A stretch of 36,813 nt of DNA from Laspinema palackyanum D2c (GTDB taxonomy: Bacteria > Cyanobacteriota > Cyanobacteriia > Cyanobacteriales > Laspinemataceae), in assembly GCF_025370875.1 (NCBI RefSeq), contig NZ_JAMXFD010000040.1, forward strand, positions 1 through 36,813, written 5' to 3'. Below are positions 1 to 10,061 of this stretch, one piece after another; position 1 is the first letter of the stretch; each line of letters begins with the position of its first letter. The position numbers and the translations under genes are program-made. The notes under the pieces were generated by a model that saw nothing but the letters and a program-made list of their open reading frames with translations, ran no database searches and was not told the origin of the DNA.

Positions 1-288
1 GGAGGCAATGGCAATGATGTCCTCTGGGGAGATTTGGGAAATGATACCTTAATTGGCGGGACAGGAGAGGATATCTTGGTCTTGCGCGAAGGGGATGGGG
101 TTAATTTAGTGATAGATTTTGAACTCGGAATTGACCGCATTGGATTGGCAGCGGGATTAACTAGAGAGCAATTGAGCATTACTCAAGGAACTGGGGTGAC
201 TAATATTTCGGTTGGGGGTGAACTTCTGGTGGTTTTGAGTAATCTGGATGCTTCGATGATTACTCCGGCGGATATTGTGATGATTTAG
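1..288 (+). CDS. C-terminal end of a calcium-binding RTX-repeat protein (partial)
   Basis: The reading frame is open from the first base, so only the last 95 residues are present. The first part reads GGNGNDVLWGDLGNDTLIGG, which is the glycine- and aspartate-rich nonapeptide repeat (GGxGxDxLx) of RTX / hemolysin-type proteins; such repeats bind calcium and fold into a parallel beta-roll outside the cell. The final 65 residues (FELGIDRIGLAAGLT, ending in ITPADIVMI) resemble the beta-strand cap that often follows RTX repeats in cyanobacterial exported proteins. RTX proteins usually leave by type I secretion using a C-terminal signal. The upstream domain that would reveal the protein's activity is outside the window. 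A TTG at 34 is an internal codon, not a likely start. Confidence 0.85.
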   Translation, partial: GGNGNDVLWGDLGNDTLIGGTGEDILVLREGDGVNLVIDFELGIDRIGLAAGLTREQLSITQGTGVTNISVGGELLVVLSNLDASMITPADIVMI

Positions 289-323
289 GGGAAATTTGAG
301 GGGATTTTTTCCGACTCCAAGGG

Positions 324-1235
324 TTAGGATTCGGAGGGAATGGGTCGAGTGGCAAGGGCGGCGATCGCCACGCCAATCAGCAAGACGACTGCACCACCGA
401 TTACCCCCATTCCAGGCAGTTCTCCAAAAATAAAATAGCCTAAAATACTAGCCCCTACAGGTTCAAATAGGATAACTAAGGTAACCAACGTTGGGGAAAT
501 CCAACGCAACCCCCAGTTAAAACTCGTATGTCCAATCAGTTGGGGTCCGATCGCCATCAAGAGAACATACCCATACACCGATGGGGGATACCCCAAATAA
601 CGGGTTCCCCATAACAGCGGTAATGGCAACAAAATCAGGGCCGCACTACTATAGGCGATCGCCGCATAACTGCCAATTCCCATCCCCCGCCGTTGTGCCT
701 CTTTTCCTAACAATAAATACCCGCTAATTGCCCAGGACCCAATCAAAGCTAAACTATTCCCCAGTAGCGGATGACTGGCGATCGCACTCGATTCAGTCCC
801 ACTCAACCCGATTGCTAATCCCCCGATTAATGCTAGGGTCATCCCCACTAAAGTCTTGGAATTTGGCTTTTCTCCAAACAGGAAGGAAAACAGGGCAATC
901 CATACGGGATTTGTGGTGACGATCGCCGTAGAGGCGGCAATCGAGGTATAGGATAAGGACGTAATCCAAGTGGCAAAATGAAGGGCGAGAAATCCCCCGG
1001 CAACCCCAGCATAAATAATCGCCCCAGATTGTAGAGGTTGCGGTTTGATGTTTCTCCAGGCAGGTAGCAACAATAGGGCCGCTAAACTCAACCGAGAGGC
1101 CGCTAAAATCAGGCTAAATCCTACCCCTTGCACCCCGGCGGCCTGGAATGCTAATCGGATTAAAATCGCCCCAGTAGATAAAGCGAAAATACCTAGTCCT
1201 AAAATTAAAATGAGAGTCCAAGGGGCCGGTTTCAT
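324..1235 (-). CDS. EamA / DMT-family transporter
   Basis: A 303-residue, strongly hydrophobic protein with about ten predicted membrane helices arranged as two EamA repeats, the usual size and layout of drug/metabolite transporter superfamily members. Motifs typical of the family are visible: FALSTGAILIRLAF near the N-terminus, a central stretch TNPVWIALFSFLFGEKP (end of the first repeat), and FEPVGASILGYFIFGELP in the second repeat, where a Pro and a Glu recur in both halves. The protein sits in the inner membrane and probably exports a small metabolite or amino acid; the substrate cannot be read from sequence. The ATG start is supported by AGGAAG six bases upstream. The gene is transcribed alone, convergent with the RTX gene. 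Confidence 0.85.
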   Translation of the reverse strand: MKPAPWTLILILGLGIFALSTGAILIRLAFQAAGVQGVGFSLILAASRLSLAALLLLPAWRNIKPQPLQSGAIIYAGVAGGFLALHFATWITSLSYTSIAASTAIVTTNPVWIALFSFLFGEKPNSKTLVGMTLALIGGLAIGLSGTESSAIASHPLLGNSLALIGSWAISGYLLLGKEAQRRGMGIGSYAAIAYSSAALILLPLPLLWGTRYLGYPPSVYGYVLLMAIGPQLIGHTSFNWGLRWISPTLVTLVILFEPVGASILGYFIFGELPGMGVIGGAVVLLIGVAIAALATRPIPSES

Positions 1236-1573
1236 GGTTCACTTCCTGTACTGGCAAGACTTCCGCAAATTGAACCGATAGAACTCAATCCGTAGGCGGG
1301 CAGTCAATAAATTGATACTTGTACGGATGCCGGGAATCAGCTAGTCCGGACGGGGCTGTATTTATCATCACCTCAAGCCTTAACATGGCCCTCTCTATCC
1401 GGGTATATACCTAAGTCCCTCTCCGATCCCATAATCTAACTTAAGATAGATATAAAAGTCTTTTATGAGTGGTATAAATTAGGATATGAATTTGCCAATT
1501 TCTATTCATATTAAAGGTAGAAAAAGAGGGCAAACGTCAAACCCCAACCCACTTAACATTGATTGCCATTAAA
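1236..1573. other. Intergenic region between divergent genes
   Basis: This stretch separates the EamA transporter (leftward) from the DUF1830 gene (rightward). It is AT-rich between about 1440 and 1560 and contains TATAAA/TATAAT-like strings near 1450-1480, suitable as promoter elements for the rightward gene. I see no additional gene and no convincing RNA structure. Confidence 0.4.
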
Positions 1574-1879
1574 ATGCTATTAAATTCAACCCTGGAAGAA
1601 CAAGTTAAAAACGACCCTGCTTTTCCACATCTTTTATGTTTTCATAGCAATTCAACTCCTTATCTTCAAATTATAAAACTAATTAATTCAAAAGACTTTG
1701 AATTAGAACGGGTTCTTTTTCCTCAACAACGGTTGATGTTTACCGCTGCTCCCGAGGCCCAATTAGAAATTACCACTTGTCAAAATGGCATCCCTGGGAG
1801 GCCGGAACGAATTGCTTGCGATCGCTTGCAGGTTCAGGTATCCGACTCTCGTTCTTATCCCCAATCCATCGCTTCTTGA
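1574..1879 (+). CDS. DUF1830 domain protein
   Basis: About 101 residues. The core pattern LLCFHSNST...LERVLFPQQRLMF...AQLEI...IACDRLQV matches the cyanobacterial DUF1830 family: short proteins with an F-P-GQRLLFEA-like centre and a C-terminal CDRL motif. Their function is unknown. An in-frame TTG at 1559 would add five residues; I prefer the ATG at 1574, but no Shine-Dalgarno sequence decides between them. The last 15 residues (VSDSRSYPQSIAS) lie beyond the family core. The gene stands alone and is followed by a clear hairpin terminator. Confidence 0.75.
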   Translation: MLLNSTLEEQVKNDPAFPHLLCFHSNSTPYLQIIKLINSKDFELERVLFPQQRLMFTAAPEAQLEITTCQNGIPGRPERIACDRLQVQVSDSRSYPQSIAS

Positions 1880-1935
1880 AACCTTGAATTAGACTCAGTA
1901 AGACGAGAGAATCCCTACTGTTCTAACCACCCCTG

Positions 1936-1972
1936 AGCCTTTGCCGAAAAAGTTGGCAAAGGCTAATTTTTT
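1936..1972 (+). terminator. Rho-independent terminator of the DUF1830 gene
   Basis: A perfect 10-bp stem, AGCCTTTGCC paired with GGCAAAGGCT, around a 9-base loop, followed by AATTTTTT. Confidence 0.85.
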
Positions 1973-2057
1973 GAGGAAGGGAAAGGCTATTTAAACCGGC
2001 TTTAACTTTAAGAATGGAGGCATTTTTGCAGGCCGGTTTCCCCGGAGTGATGGCTGA

Positions 2058-2858
<801 letters not shown>

Positions 2859-2996
2859 TCAACCATCTTACCGGGTCAGAGGCAGCAACAAATCGCAGAG
2901 TTGGGCTTTTTGAGCAAGTCGCCGAGGGAGTCATCGGGTTTAATCGGTCCGGGTCAATGGGGTAAAGTTAAACAATAAGTTTGTAAGACTCATTTT

Positions 2997-3725
2997 ATGA
3001 AACAGATCCTTCACCGAATCACCTCCTGGAAAGCCGGATTCACCGGACTCCTGTTATCCATCGTGGCGATCGCCTTAGCAACCCTAGTGGCAGTGGCACC
3101 CGCTGCGGCAACCGGGGTTTATCAAATGCCGATTCTCCATGCTGGCGATCGCACCTGGACCCTTGATGATGCCGAAGTCCTCAGTCGCCTCACCGAAGGC
3201 AATCTCAACAAAGCCCTTAGCGCACTCCAAAAAGACACCGGCAACGAAGTTCGTCTCGTCACCATTCGCCGCCTAGACTATGGCGAAACCATTGATAGTT
3301 TTACCGAAAAACTTTTTGAAAAATGGTTTCCCACCCCAGAAGAAGGGGCCCATCAAACCTTACTGGTGGTCGATACCCTCACCAATAATTCCGCCATCCG
3401 GACTGGAGATGACATTAAATCTCTCTTAAGTGCTGAAATTGCTGAAAGTGTGGCCCAAGAAACTCTCCAAGTCCCCTTACGAGAGGGGGATAAATACAAT
3501 CAAGCTTTAACCGACGCCAGCGATCGCATGATTGCGGTTCTTTCGGGTCAACCAGACCCCGGTCCTCCGATTGTTGATACCAGTTTGGACATCGAACGCA
3601 CCTTTGCCACCGCAGAAGAAACCGATACCGGCAATGCCACGATGGTGGTGATTGTCCTGTTAGTCCTGGCAACGGTGATCCCAATGGCAACCTATTATTT
3701 CTATCAAGGAGGCTTTTTACAGTAA
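2997..3725 (+). CDS. psb32: TPM-domain photosystem II repair protein Psb32
   Basis: 242 residues with an N-terminal signal/membrane segment (about 13-38, ending APAAATG, a plausible cleavage region). A TPM domain follows (about 50-185; VLSRLTEGNLNKAL, EVRLVTIRRLDYGE, TLLVVDTLTNNSAIRTG), and a C-terminal helix covers about 213-235. This is the layout of cyanobacterial Psb32, which in Synechocystis protects photosystem II from photodamage and aids its repair. The domain would face the thylakoid lumen, anchored by the C-terminal helix. The ATG at 2997 has no obvious ribosome-binding site. The gene is monocistronic and convergent with the DUF4346 gene. The assignment rests on domain order and length; other TPM proteins are possible. 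Confidence 0.8.
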   Translation: MKQILHRITSWKAGFTGLLLSIVAIALATLVAVAPAAATGVYQMPILHAGDRTWTLDDAEVLSRLTEGNLNKALSALQKDTGNEVRLVTIRRLDYGETIDSFTEKLFEKWFPTPEEGAHQTLLVVDTLTNNSAIRTGDDIKSLLSAEIAESVAQETLQVPLREGDKYNQALTDASDRMIAVLSGQPDPGPPIVDTSLDIERTFATAEETDTGNATMVVIVLLVLATVIPMATYYFYQGGFLQ

Positions 3726-3757
3726 CGTACCGCATCGATTTTGACTCTGGATTCGCC

Positions 3758-3797
3758 TTGGGGATGAGCGCATTGACCCAGAATGCACTCATCCCCA
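3758..3797. terminator. Bidirectional hairpin between psb32 and the DUF4346 gene
   Basis: TTGGGGATGAG plus CGCATT pairs with AATGCA plus CTCATCCCCAA around a 7-base loop, a long near-perfect stem located between convergent genes. No strong T-run follows on either side, so it may act as a processing or repeat element as well as a terminator. Confidence 0.6.
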
Positions 3798-3890
3798 ACC
3801 TTAGGGGTTAGAACCCGGGTTTTATCTCAAACTCTTCGACTGACGTTAGAACCCATCAAGGGTAGAACCCCGGTTGCTTGTCCCTGGCCC

Positions 3891-4274
3891 TTAGTCCTGA
3901 ACATACTCCTCCCCAGTCACCAGGGCCATCTGAGCACGCATAAATTCTCGTCCGAGATAGGCGGCGTGATCCAGCATCGTCACTGCACAAGGGTCCGTTT
4001 CCTCAAAAATTTTCACGCACAATTCTTTCGCGGTTCTTCCAGAGAATAACGTTTCGTGGGTGCGTTCGACCTTTCCTCTTGCCGGTATTGGTTTCCCGGT
4101 TTCCGGGTCAACAGCTAACCCGCGCTCATCAATCACATTGGTATAATGTTTGGCACAAATCAATTCTGCCTCGCGATCAAGGTAGATGATGAAATAACCG
4201 CCGGGGTCTAGAGCAAGCTCACGTTTAGAGAGTTCGTCATCAATGGCACGAATCGTGGATGGGAGTGAATTCAT
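3891..4274 (-). CDS. DUF4346 domain protein
   Basis: 127 residues, almost entirely one conserved block: LALDPGGYFIIYLDREAELI, then AKHYTNVIDERGLAVDPETG, GRTAKELCVKIFEE and MLDHAAYLGREFMRAQMAL, ending GEEYVQD. This matches the short cyanobacterial stand-alone form of DUF4346; a related domain is found attached to dihydropteroate-synthase-like proteins in other microbes. The conserved D, R, C and H residues suggest a binding or catalytic site, but no function is established. It is a soluble protein without signal or membrane segment. It is divergent from spsA, with about 190 bp between the starts. Confidence 0.8.
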   Translation of the reverse strand: MNSLPSTIRAIDDELSKRELALDPGGYFIIYLDREAELICAKHYTNVIDERGLAVDPETGKPIPARGKVERTHETLFSGRTAKELCVKIFEETDPCAVTMLDHAAYLGREFMRAQMALVTGEEYVQD

Positions 4275-4462
4275 AATTAATGAGAGCGACTTTTATCTTC
4301 TAGATTATCGAAATAAGCGCGATCGCCATGATCCAAATTATCTTTCATTTTCGGTCAAAGACTGACCAGCTAATGCTTCAGGCTGCAAGCTACTATTGAG
4401 AATGTGGCGAATCTCCCTCAACCCTATACACTTGAGGCAGTCGTTTGGTAAAAAATCTGCTT

Positions 4463-5998
4463 ATGCGTATTGCATTTCTCAATCCCCAGGGTAACTTCGA
4501 TCCAAAAGATAGTCATCTGACTGAACATCCGGATTTCGGGGGCCAGTTAGTTTATGTGAAACAGGTGGCGATCGCGATCGCCCATCAAGGTCACAAAGTT
4601 GATATTATCACTCGCCAGATTATTGACTCCGACTGGCCCGAGTTTGCCGAACCGTTCGATTCCTATCCTGGGGTGGAAAATGTCCGAATTATCCGCTTTC
4701 GCGCGGGCCCAAAAGGATTTATCAGGAAAGAACTCCTCTGGCCGCATCTGGTCAAAGAATGGGTGCCCAACATTCTCCAATTCTATCGACAAGAGGGCGC
4801 ATTCCCCGATGTATTTACCGCTCATTACGGGGATGGAGGTCTCGCCGGGGTGTTGATTGAAGCCGCCACGGGTATCCCGTTCACCTTTACGGGTCATTCC
4901 CTCGGCGCTCAAAAAATCGACAAACTGGAAATGACGCCGCAAAATATGGAAAGCATGGACAGGCATTTTCATTTTACTCGGCGTTTGGTGGCGGAACGCT
5001 TAAGCATGAATCGGTCAGCGGTCAATATTACCAGTACGCAAACGGAACGCTTTGAGCAATATGCTCATCGGGTTTATCAGGATGCGGTGGATGTGAACGA
5101 CGATACCCGGTTTGTGGTGATTGCACCCGGGGTCGATGCCAGTATGTTTAGTCCTAATGTCTCCTGCGAGAACGAAAAAGAGATTCAGGACCTGATTGAT
5201 GAGCGATTGGCCCGGGATATTGATGAGGACCGTCTCGGATATCCAATTATTTTGGCCTCTAGCCGCCTCGCACCGAAGAAAAACCTTCAAGGACTCGTGG
5301 AAGCCTTTGCTCAGAGTGAGACGCTGCAAAACACGGCAAATCTGGTGATGATTACGGGCGGACTGGATAATCCCCTCCAGGAAGAATGCGGCGATGACGA
5401 AACGGAACGGGTCTTAGCGCCGATTCGGAAAGTGGTTAAAAAGAGTAAGTTATGGGGGAAAATCAGCGCGTTTTCCTTGCCGGATCAACCGGCTTTGGCG
5501 GCTTGTTATCGGTTTTTAGCAAAACGGGGTTCAGTATTCACCTTAACTTCATTGTTTGAACCCTTTGGACTCGCCCCGTTGGAAGCCGCAGCAGCAGGAT
5601 TACCCTTGGTGGTGACTGAAAATAGCGGGTTGAGTGAAGTGCTCAAACAAGCCCCGGAAGAATGTGCGGTACTCGTCGATCCTTGCGATCCAGCAGATAT
5701 TGCCCGAGGATTAGAACGGCTGGTAGGGGATCCCGAGTTGTGGGAACAGATGCGATCGCGCTCTCAAAAGTTGGTTTTGGAGGACTACACCTGGGAAAGT
5801 ACCGCCAAAGAGTATCTGAAGGTCATTAAACAAATTGTCGCTGCACCCAATGACCGACGGCCCCCCAAGGTTCTGGTGATTCATCCCTATTTCCGCAATC
5901 CCAAACCGGCTTTTGATTTGAATTTGGATGATTTAACCGCCCTGTATTTTCAGACCCAAGAAGTGACGGAAGAAAAGCCGGAAGAAAATAACCCCTAA
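4463..5998 (+). CDS. spsA: Sucrose-phosphate synthase, glycosyltransferase family 4
   Basis: 511 residues from the ATG at 4463 (a TTG at 4445 would add six). The opening RIAFLNPQGNFDPKDSHLTE, HPDFGGQLVYVK, HYGDGGLAGV and FTFTGHSLGAQK follow the prokaryotic sucrose-phosphate synthase fold closely. The GT-B C-terminal domain contains ASSRLAPKKN and the nucleotide-sugar signature LFEPFGLAPLEAAAAGLPLV with the E-x7-E pair. The enzyme joins UDP- or ADP-glucose to fructose-6-phosphate to give sucrose-6-phosphate, a compatible-solute pathway in cyanobacteria. There is no C-terminal HAD phosphatase-like domain, so this is the short, single-domain form; a separate sucrose-phosphate phosphatase would be needed. 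The gene is single and convergent with lysC. Confidence 0.85.
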   Translation: MRIAFLNPQGNFDPKDSHLTEHPDFGGQLVYVKQVAIAIAHQGHKVDIITRQIIDSDWPEFAEPFDSYPGVENVRIIRFRAGPKGFIRKELLWPHLVKEWVPNILQFYRQEGAFPDVFTAHYGDGGLAGVLIEAATGIPFTFTGHSLGAQKIDKLEMTPQNMESMDRHFHFTRRLVAERLSMNRSAVNITSTQTERFEQYAHRVYQDAVDVNDDTRFVVIAPGVDASMFSPNVSCENEKEIQDLIDERLARDIDEDRLGYPIILASSRLAPKKNLQGLVEAFAQSETLQNTANLVMITGGLDNPLQEECGDDETERVLAPIRKVVKKSKLWGKISAFSLPDQPALAACYRFLAKRGSVFTLTSLFEPFGLAPLEAAAAGLPLVVTENSGLSEVLKQAPEECAVLVDPCDPADIARGLERLVGDPELWEQMRSRSQKLVLEDYTWESTAKEYLKVIKQIVAAPNDRRPPKVLVIHPYFRNPKPAFDLNLDDLTALYFQTQEVTEEKPEENNP

Positions 5999-6007
5999 TA
6001 ACCGGAA

Positions 6008-6033
6008 TGAGGGTGGAATTTTATCCACCCTCA
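6008..6033. terminator. Hairpin terminator between spsA and lysC
   Basis: A perfect 10-bp stem TGAGGGTGGA / TCCACCCTCA with a six-base ATTTTA loop, exactly between the convergent stop codons. It can serve both directions. Confidence 0.75.
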
Positions 6034-6044
6034 TAGCTGTTTCA

Positions 6045-7868
6045 TCACGCAGGAACTTCAATTTTTTGAGTTCCAGCCAGATTGAAAATGGCATGAATCA
6101 CTTGCAAGGCTTTCACACCGGATTCACGCTCAACCACGCAACTGACTTTAATTTCAGAGGTGGCAATCATTTGGATATTGATCCGTTCCCTTGCTAGGGC
6201 ATTAAACATCTCAGCAGCAATGCCGGGGTGATTGACCATGCCGGAACCAACAATGCTAACTTTGGCAATTTCCTCGTCTACAATAATTTCCCCACATCCC
6301 AATTCTGCGGCTAAGGGAACTAACACTCTGCGGGCATCTTTAGCATCATTCCGGGCCACGGTAAAGGCAATATCTCGGGTGGGAATACCGTTGATAATAT
6401 GACAGCGTTGGGATTGGATAATCGTATCTACGCTAATATTTTCCTGGGCGAGGACACCGAAGAATTTTGCTGCCATGCCGGGGCGATCGGGGATATGGCG
6501 AATTGCCACCCGCGCTTGATTCAAATCCAGGGCAACTCCGCGTACTGGGGGAGTATTGGGGGCGATCGCCTTACCTGCACTGGAACCACCGGATTGCAGG
6601 GGAGAGGAACTGACTTCAAACGCTTGACACAAGGCATCGATCGCCCGATCGCATTGGTCCGCATCCACCACGCAACTCACTTTCACTTCTGAGGTGGAAA
6701 TCATCTGCATATTCACTCCCGCCTCAGCCAGGGTAGCAAACATTTTCGCCGCCACACCAGGACGTCCAATCATTCCCGCGCCAGAAATGCTCACCTTGGC
6801 AATCTGGCGATCGACCATGACTTCTGCCTCTTCTGGGGCTGAATCCAGGCGGTTGCGGAGGGTGGGGGCGATCGCCGCTGCCACTGCCTCTGCCTGATTC
6901 ACCGATTCCTGACTCACGGTGAAGGCAATATCATTGGTATTTAATTCGTGAATGGACTGGATAATCAAATCCACATCCACTTGTTGCCGTCCGATTTCCC
7001 CAAACAACTGCGCCGCCACACCAGGGCGATCGGGAACCCGCAACAGGGCAACTTTTGCCTGATTCGTATCAAATTCCACCCCATCCACGGGATGCACCAA
7101 TTCCAACCCTTCCAGGGGTCGCGCCATTGGTGTTGGCGAACTCACCAGAGTCCCGGGATCATCAGTCCAACTGGAGAGAACCACCAAGGGAACGCCATAG
7201 TTGCGGGCAATTTCCACCGCCCGAGGATGCAAGACTTTTGCCCCCAGACTGGCTAATTCCAGCATTTCATCGCAGGTAATTTCCGTCATCAGTTGGGCAT
7301 CAGGAACTAACCGGGGGTCAGCGGTTAAAATGCCGGGGACATCGGTATAGATTTCGCAGCGATCGGCCCGTAAAGCAGCCGCCAGGGCCACCGCCGAGGT
7401 ATCCGAACCCCCCCGTCCCAGGGTGGTAATTTCCAAGTCTTTCGTACTCGCAATCCCTTGGAATCCGGCAACCACGACCACTTTACCCTCGGTGATCTGT
7501 TGCTCAATTCGTTGCGTCTCAATTCGCAAAATCCGGGCGCGGGTATGTGCCGCTTCCGTGACAATGCCCACCTGTGCACCCGTGAGGGAAATTGCCGGTT
7601 GCCCTAATTCTTGCAACGCCATACTCAACAGGGCGATGGAAATTTGCTCTCCGGTAGACAGCAACATATCCATTTCCCGGCGAGAGGGATTCGATGAGAT
7701 TTCATTGGCTAATTTTACCAGTCCGTCAGTGGTTTTCCCCATCGCCGAAACGACCACCACCACGGAATTGCCGCCCTGCACGGTTTTGATCACCCGTTCG
7801 GCAACGGCGTTAATGCGTTCAACGGACCCTACGGAGGACCCACCGTATTTTTGGACTATCAGCGCCAT
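6045..7868 (-). CDS. lysC: Aspartate kinase with four ACT domains
   Basis: 607 residues. The N-terminal amino-acid-kinase domain (about 1-240) shows [55 protein letters not shown] and [15 protein letters not shown], the ATP and aspartate sites of aspartokinase. Four ACT-type regulatory units follow: two pairs containing [58 protein letters not shown] and [18 protein letters not shown]. The doubled ACT set is characteristic of cyanobacterial aspartokinases and explains the length compared with the usual ~400 residues. The enzyme commits aspartate to lysine, threonine and methionine synthesis and is expected to be feedback-inhibited through the ACT domains. It ends just before the spsA/lysC terminator. 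Confidence 0.95.
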   Translation of the reverse strand: MALIVQKYGGSSVGSVERINAVAERVIKTVQGGNSVVVVVSAMGKTTDGLVKLANEISSNPSRREMDMLLSTGEQISIALLSMALQELGQPAISLTGAQVGIVTEAAHTRARILRIETQRIEQQITEGKVVVVAGFQGIASTKDLEITTLGRGGSDTSAVALAAALRADRCEIYTDVPGILTADPRLVPDAQLMTEITCDEMLELASLGAKVLHPRAVEIARNYGVPLVVLSSWTDDPGTLVSSPTPMARPLEGLELVHPVDGVEFDTNQAKVALLRVPDRPGVAAQLFGEIGRQQVDVDLIIQSIHELNTNDIAFTVSQESVNQAEAVAAAIAPTLRNRLDSAPEEAEVMVDRQIAKVSISGAGMIGRPGVAAKMFATLAEAGVNMQMISTSEVKVSCVVDADQCDRAIDALCQAFEVSSSPLQSGGSSAGKAIAPNTPPVRGVALDLNQARVAIRHIPDRPGMAAKFFGVLAQENISVDTIIQSQRCHIINGIPTRDIAFTVARNDAKDARRVLVPLAAELGCGEIIVDEEIAKVSIVGSGMVNHPGIAAEMFNALARERINIQMIATSEIKVSCVVERESGVKALQVIHAIFNLAGTQKIEVPA

Positions 7869-8172
7869 AATTCTTACCCACTTTTACCTTAAACTCGCCC
7901 CGAATCCCAGGGTTGCGCTGCAACTGACATTCAGGTGCGCGTGCGGCCTATAACAATAACTTAATCAAGGTAACAGACTGCTGTTTCCGAAAACCGCTTA
8001 ATTTGCGAATTGCTTCACCCTGGGGCCAGCCCGGACCACCAGAAATGATGCCCCTCGGACTAAACCCCACAGAATATGGCGGTTTCCCGGGGCAGTTTGG
8101 GCCAGAAGTTTACTTAACTTAATCTTGTTCAGAGTCAATACTTACATTGATGTAAACCTTTCTTACATTTGC
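7869..8172. other. Non-coding region upstream of lysC
   Basis: About 300 bp without a supported gene. It includes the lysC promoter region (leftward) and a small palindrome TTACAT-TG-ATGTAA near 8143-8156, which could be a regulator site just upstream of the putative 6S RNA promoter. I see no open frame with protein-like composition. Confidence 0.35.
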
Positions 8173-8200
8173 TTGCATCTCCATAAAAACCCGCTAAAGT
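8173..8200 (+). promoter_or_regulatory. Candidate sigma-70-type promoter upstream of the 6S-like RNA
   Basis: TTGCAT, a 16-base spacer, then TAAAGT. Transcription would begin near 8208, giving a precursor of about 255 nt to the T-run at 8458-8463. A perfect GAAGCG-GAAAA-CGCTTC hairpin lies at the predicted 5' end. Confidence 0.4.
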
Positions 8201-8317
8201 AGTAATTGAAGCGGAAAACGCTTCCCTGGCAGATTCAAACAGCCAAGTCCACGTTCACACCTAAAGAGGTTAAAGCTGTTCAATTTCACATCTGTCTCGT
8301 ACCACAACAAACCGAAG

Positions 8318-8463
8318 AACATCACCCAATCCCCGGGCTGATATTTCCTCAACTGATGCAGTAGGGAGCAATGCGATTGAAACTACGGTTTCACGGCACC
8401 TCCACAGAAGCTCAAAGGAACAGAGGAAGTCACTAAGCTAGGACCGATTGGGTGTTGTTTTTT
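8318..8463 (+). ncRNA. ssaA: 6S RNA candidate
   Basis: The ends pair as CATCACCCAATC (8320-8331) with GATTGGGTGTTG (8446-8457), one mismatch in 12, followed by six T. Directly inside the stem lies CCCGGGCTGATATTT, very close to the conserved 6S string CCCTGAGCCGATATTT known from E. coli. A large unpaired bubble follows (5' side GGGCTGATA, 3' side TCACTAAGCTAGGACC). An apical arm opens with TTTCCTC/GAGGAAG and contains the perfect hairpin GAAAC-TACG-GTTTC. Closing stem, wide central bubble and apical arm form the 6S architecture, which mimics an open promoter and binds RNA polymerase holoenzyme. The mature 5' end is uncertain: cyanobacterial 6S RNAs are about 185 nt, so it could extend upstream toward 8275. 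Confidence 0.65.
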
Positions 8464-9146
8464 GCCCGAAATTTTTAATAGCAACACCCGGCGCGGGATT
8501 TATTCCCCTCCAACGGTCATCGACTCAGCAAGTCCGCCCAAAGTAAAAAATCGTGATGAATTTAACTAAACTATCGGAAAAAATACCCGCAATTTCCTAA
8601 AATATTAAGAGTTGATTGGCTACAGATAAATTAAATAAAATCCCTAAACAGACCAGGTTTATCAAAATAAAAAGTCTTCCATTAAGTTTCCAGTATTTTT
8701 GACAGTTGATGACCTCAGAACTGTTAAAAAACTCTACCTTATCTTATGGGGTCTGGTGCGAACAAAATTTTTTCCCTGGGGACTTAACCTTAGATTTGCT
8801 GCAAGAGTGTCAGAAGAAAAAACTATTGTAAAGGGTTGTTAACTAGCTCAAACCGTAGCTAAAATCAGCCTGATATTGATAAAAACACCTTTTTTGCTGC
8901 CGTTTTTCTATAAATAAAGCATTACAGAAACTCACTAACTTTGTTACCAGTTGGCCGCAATTTTGTATAAAGCCTTATCCCCCTACTATCCCTAAAAAAA
9001 GGTTAAAATAATCTTTCCCGTCGGTTTTAACCGAATGCAAGCTATTAGGCAGCCAACGTTTAAACGATTGGCGGCGGGTTGTCGCTACTCCCTCCCAATT
9101 ATGCTAAAATTAAATTCAACTCTACCCCATCCCCGCTTTAAAAGCC
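8464..9146. other. AT-rich intergenic stretch before the transglutaminase gene
   Basis: Nearly 700 bp with frequent stops in all frames and no supported gene. It is AT-rich between about 8560 and 9010. An extended -10-like TATGCTAAAAT near 9101-9111 is a plausible promoter for the gene that starts at 9147. I see no clear repeat or RNA fold. Confidence 0.35.
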
Positions 9147-9989
9147 ATGAAATTCAAACTAGGGTGTACGCTCAATTATAATGTTGAGTCCCTGAGTACC
9201 TTTGTGTTTAATATCCGCGTTGTTGAAACCCATTGTCAGAAAATACTCACAGAACAATTAATCATCGACCCGGATATTCGCATCGATGAATATGTGACCC
9301 CCTTCGTAGAAAACCGCTATTTCCGCGTGAATGTCCCTGGGGGTACAAATTTGAATATTTTCTATCAGGCAACCGTGGAGATGACCCACTTTTATGCGGA
9401 TGCCAATACCATTGCTGAAGTGCCGCCAGCAGATTTACCTGTGGAGACGTTCCACTATCTTTATCCCAGTCGGTATTGCGAGTCCGATCGCCTCCATTAT
9501 TTAGCGCTTTCTGAATTTGGAGACTTGACAACCGGATATTCTCGGGTGACGGCGATTTGTAATTGGATTTATGAAAAGGTGATTTATGAGTATGGGACGA
9601 GCAATCCCCATACTTCGGCATTTGATACGGCAACGGAACGGATTGGGGTTTGTCGGGATTTTGCTCATTTGGCGATCGCCTATTGTCGTGCCTTGAATAT
9701 TCCAGCACGATGTGTGGCAGGATATGCTTATGGGTTAACTCCACCTGATTTCCATGCTTGTTTTGAGGCATATTTGGGAGGACGTTGGTATCTGTTTGAT
9801 GCGACTCGGTTAGCGCCTCAAAATGGCATTGTCAGAATTGGAACGGGACGGGATGCTTCCGATGTTGCCTTTGCGACGATTTTCGGGAATATTGCTTTGA
9901 ATAAGATGGAGATTTTGATGGAACATATTCCTGATGAAAAGAGTTCAGAGGTTCCGGAATTAACCACCAAGGCGATTTCGATTTCTTGA
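9147..9989 (+). CDS. Transglutaminase-like cysteine protease-fold protein
   Basis: 280 residues, soluble. The N-terminal ~110 residues form the beta-rich domain found before many bacterial transglutaminase cores. The core carries GVCRDFAHLAIAYCRALNIP with catalytic Cys169, DFHACFEAYLGG with His203, and WYLFDATRLAP with Asp218: the complete Cys-His-Asp triad. The GVCRDxAHL / PARCVAGY pattern places it in the bacterial transglutaminase-like family, whose members are often peptidases or amidases rather than true crosslinking enzymes. The substrate is unknown. It lies alone, with a strong terminator directly downstream. Start ATG at 9147; a weak upstream -10 is visible, and no clear ribosome-binding site. 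Confidence 0.85.
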   Translation: MKFKLGCTLNYNVESLSTFVFNIRVVETHCQKILTEQLIIDPDIRIDEYVTPFVENRYFRVNVPGGTNLNIFYQATVEMTHFYADANTIAEVPPADLPVETFHYLYPSRYCESDRLHYLALSEFGDLTTGYSRVTAICNWIYEKVIYEYGTSNPHTSAFDTATERIGVCRDFAHLAIAYCRALNIPARCVAGYAYGLTPPDFHACFEAYLGGRWYLFDATRLAPQNGIVRIGTGRDASDVAFATIFGNIALNKMEILMEHIPDEKSSEVPELTTKAISIS

Positions 9990-10015
9990 CCATTATAGAG
10001 CAAGAGTAGTAGACT

Positions 10016-10051
10016 TCTCGCTCGCTATGTGAAATACGAGCGAGATTTTTT
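10016..10051 (+). terminator. Rho-independent terminator after the transglutaminase gene
   Basis: Perfect 9-bp stem TCTCGCTCG / CGAGCGAGA, 12-base loop, followed by TTTTTT. Confidence 0.85.
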
Positions 10052-10061
10052 GAAGGAGGAA

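Noticed and set aside
8141-8175. NtcA-type site GTA-N8-TAC before the 6S candidate
   Set aside because: The spacing between GTA and TAC is nine bases, not eight.
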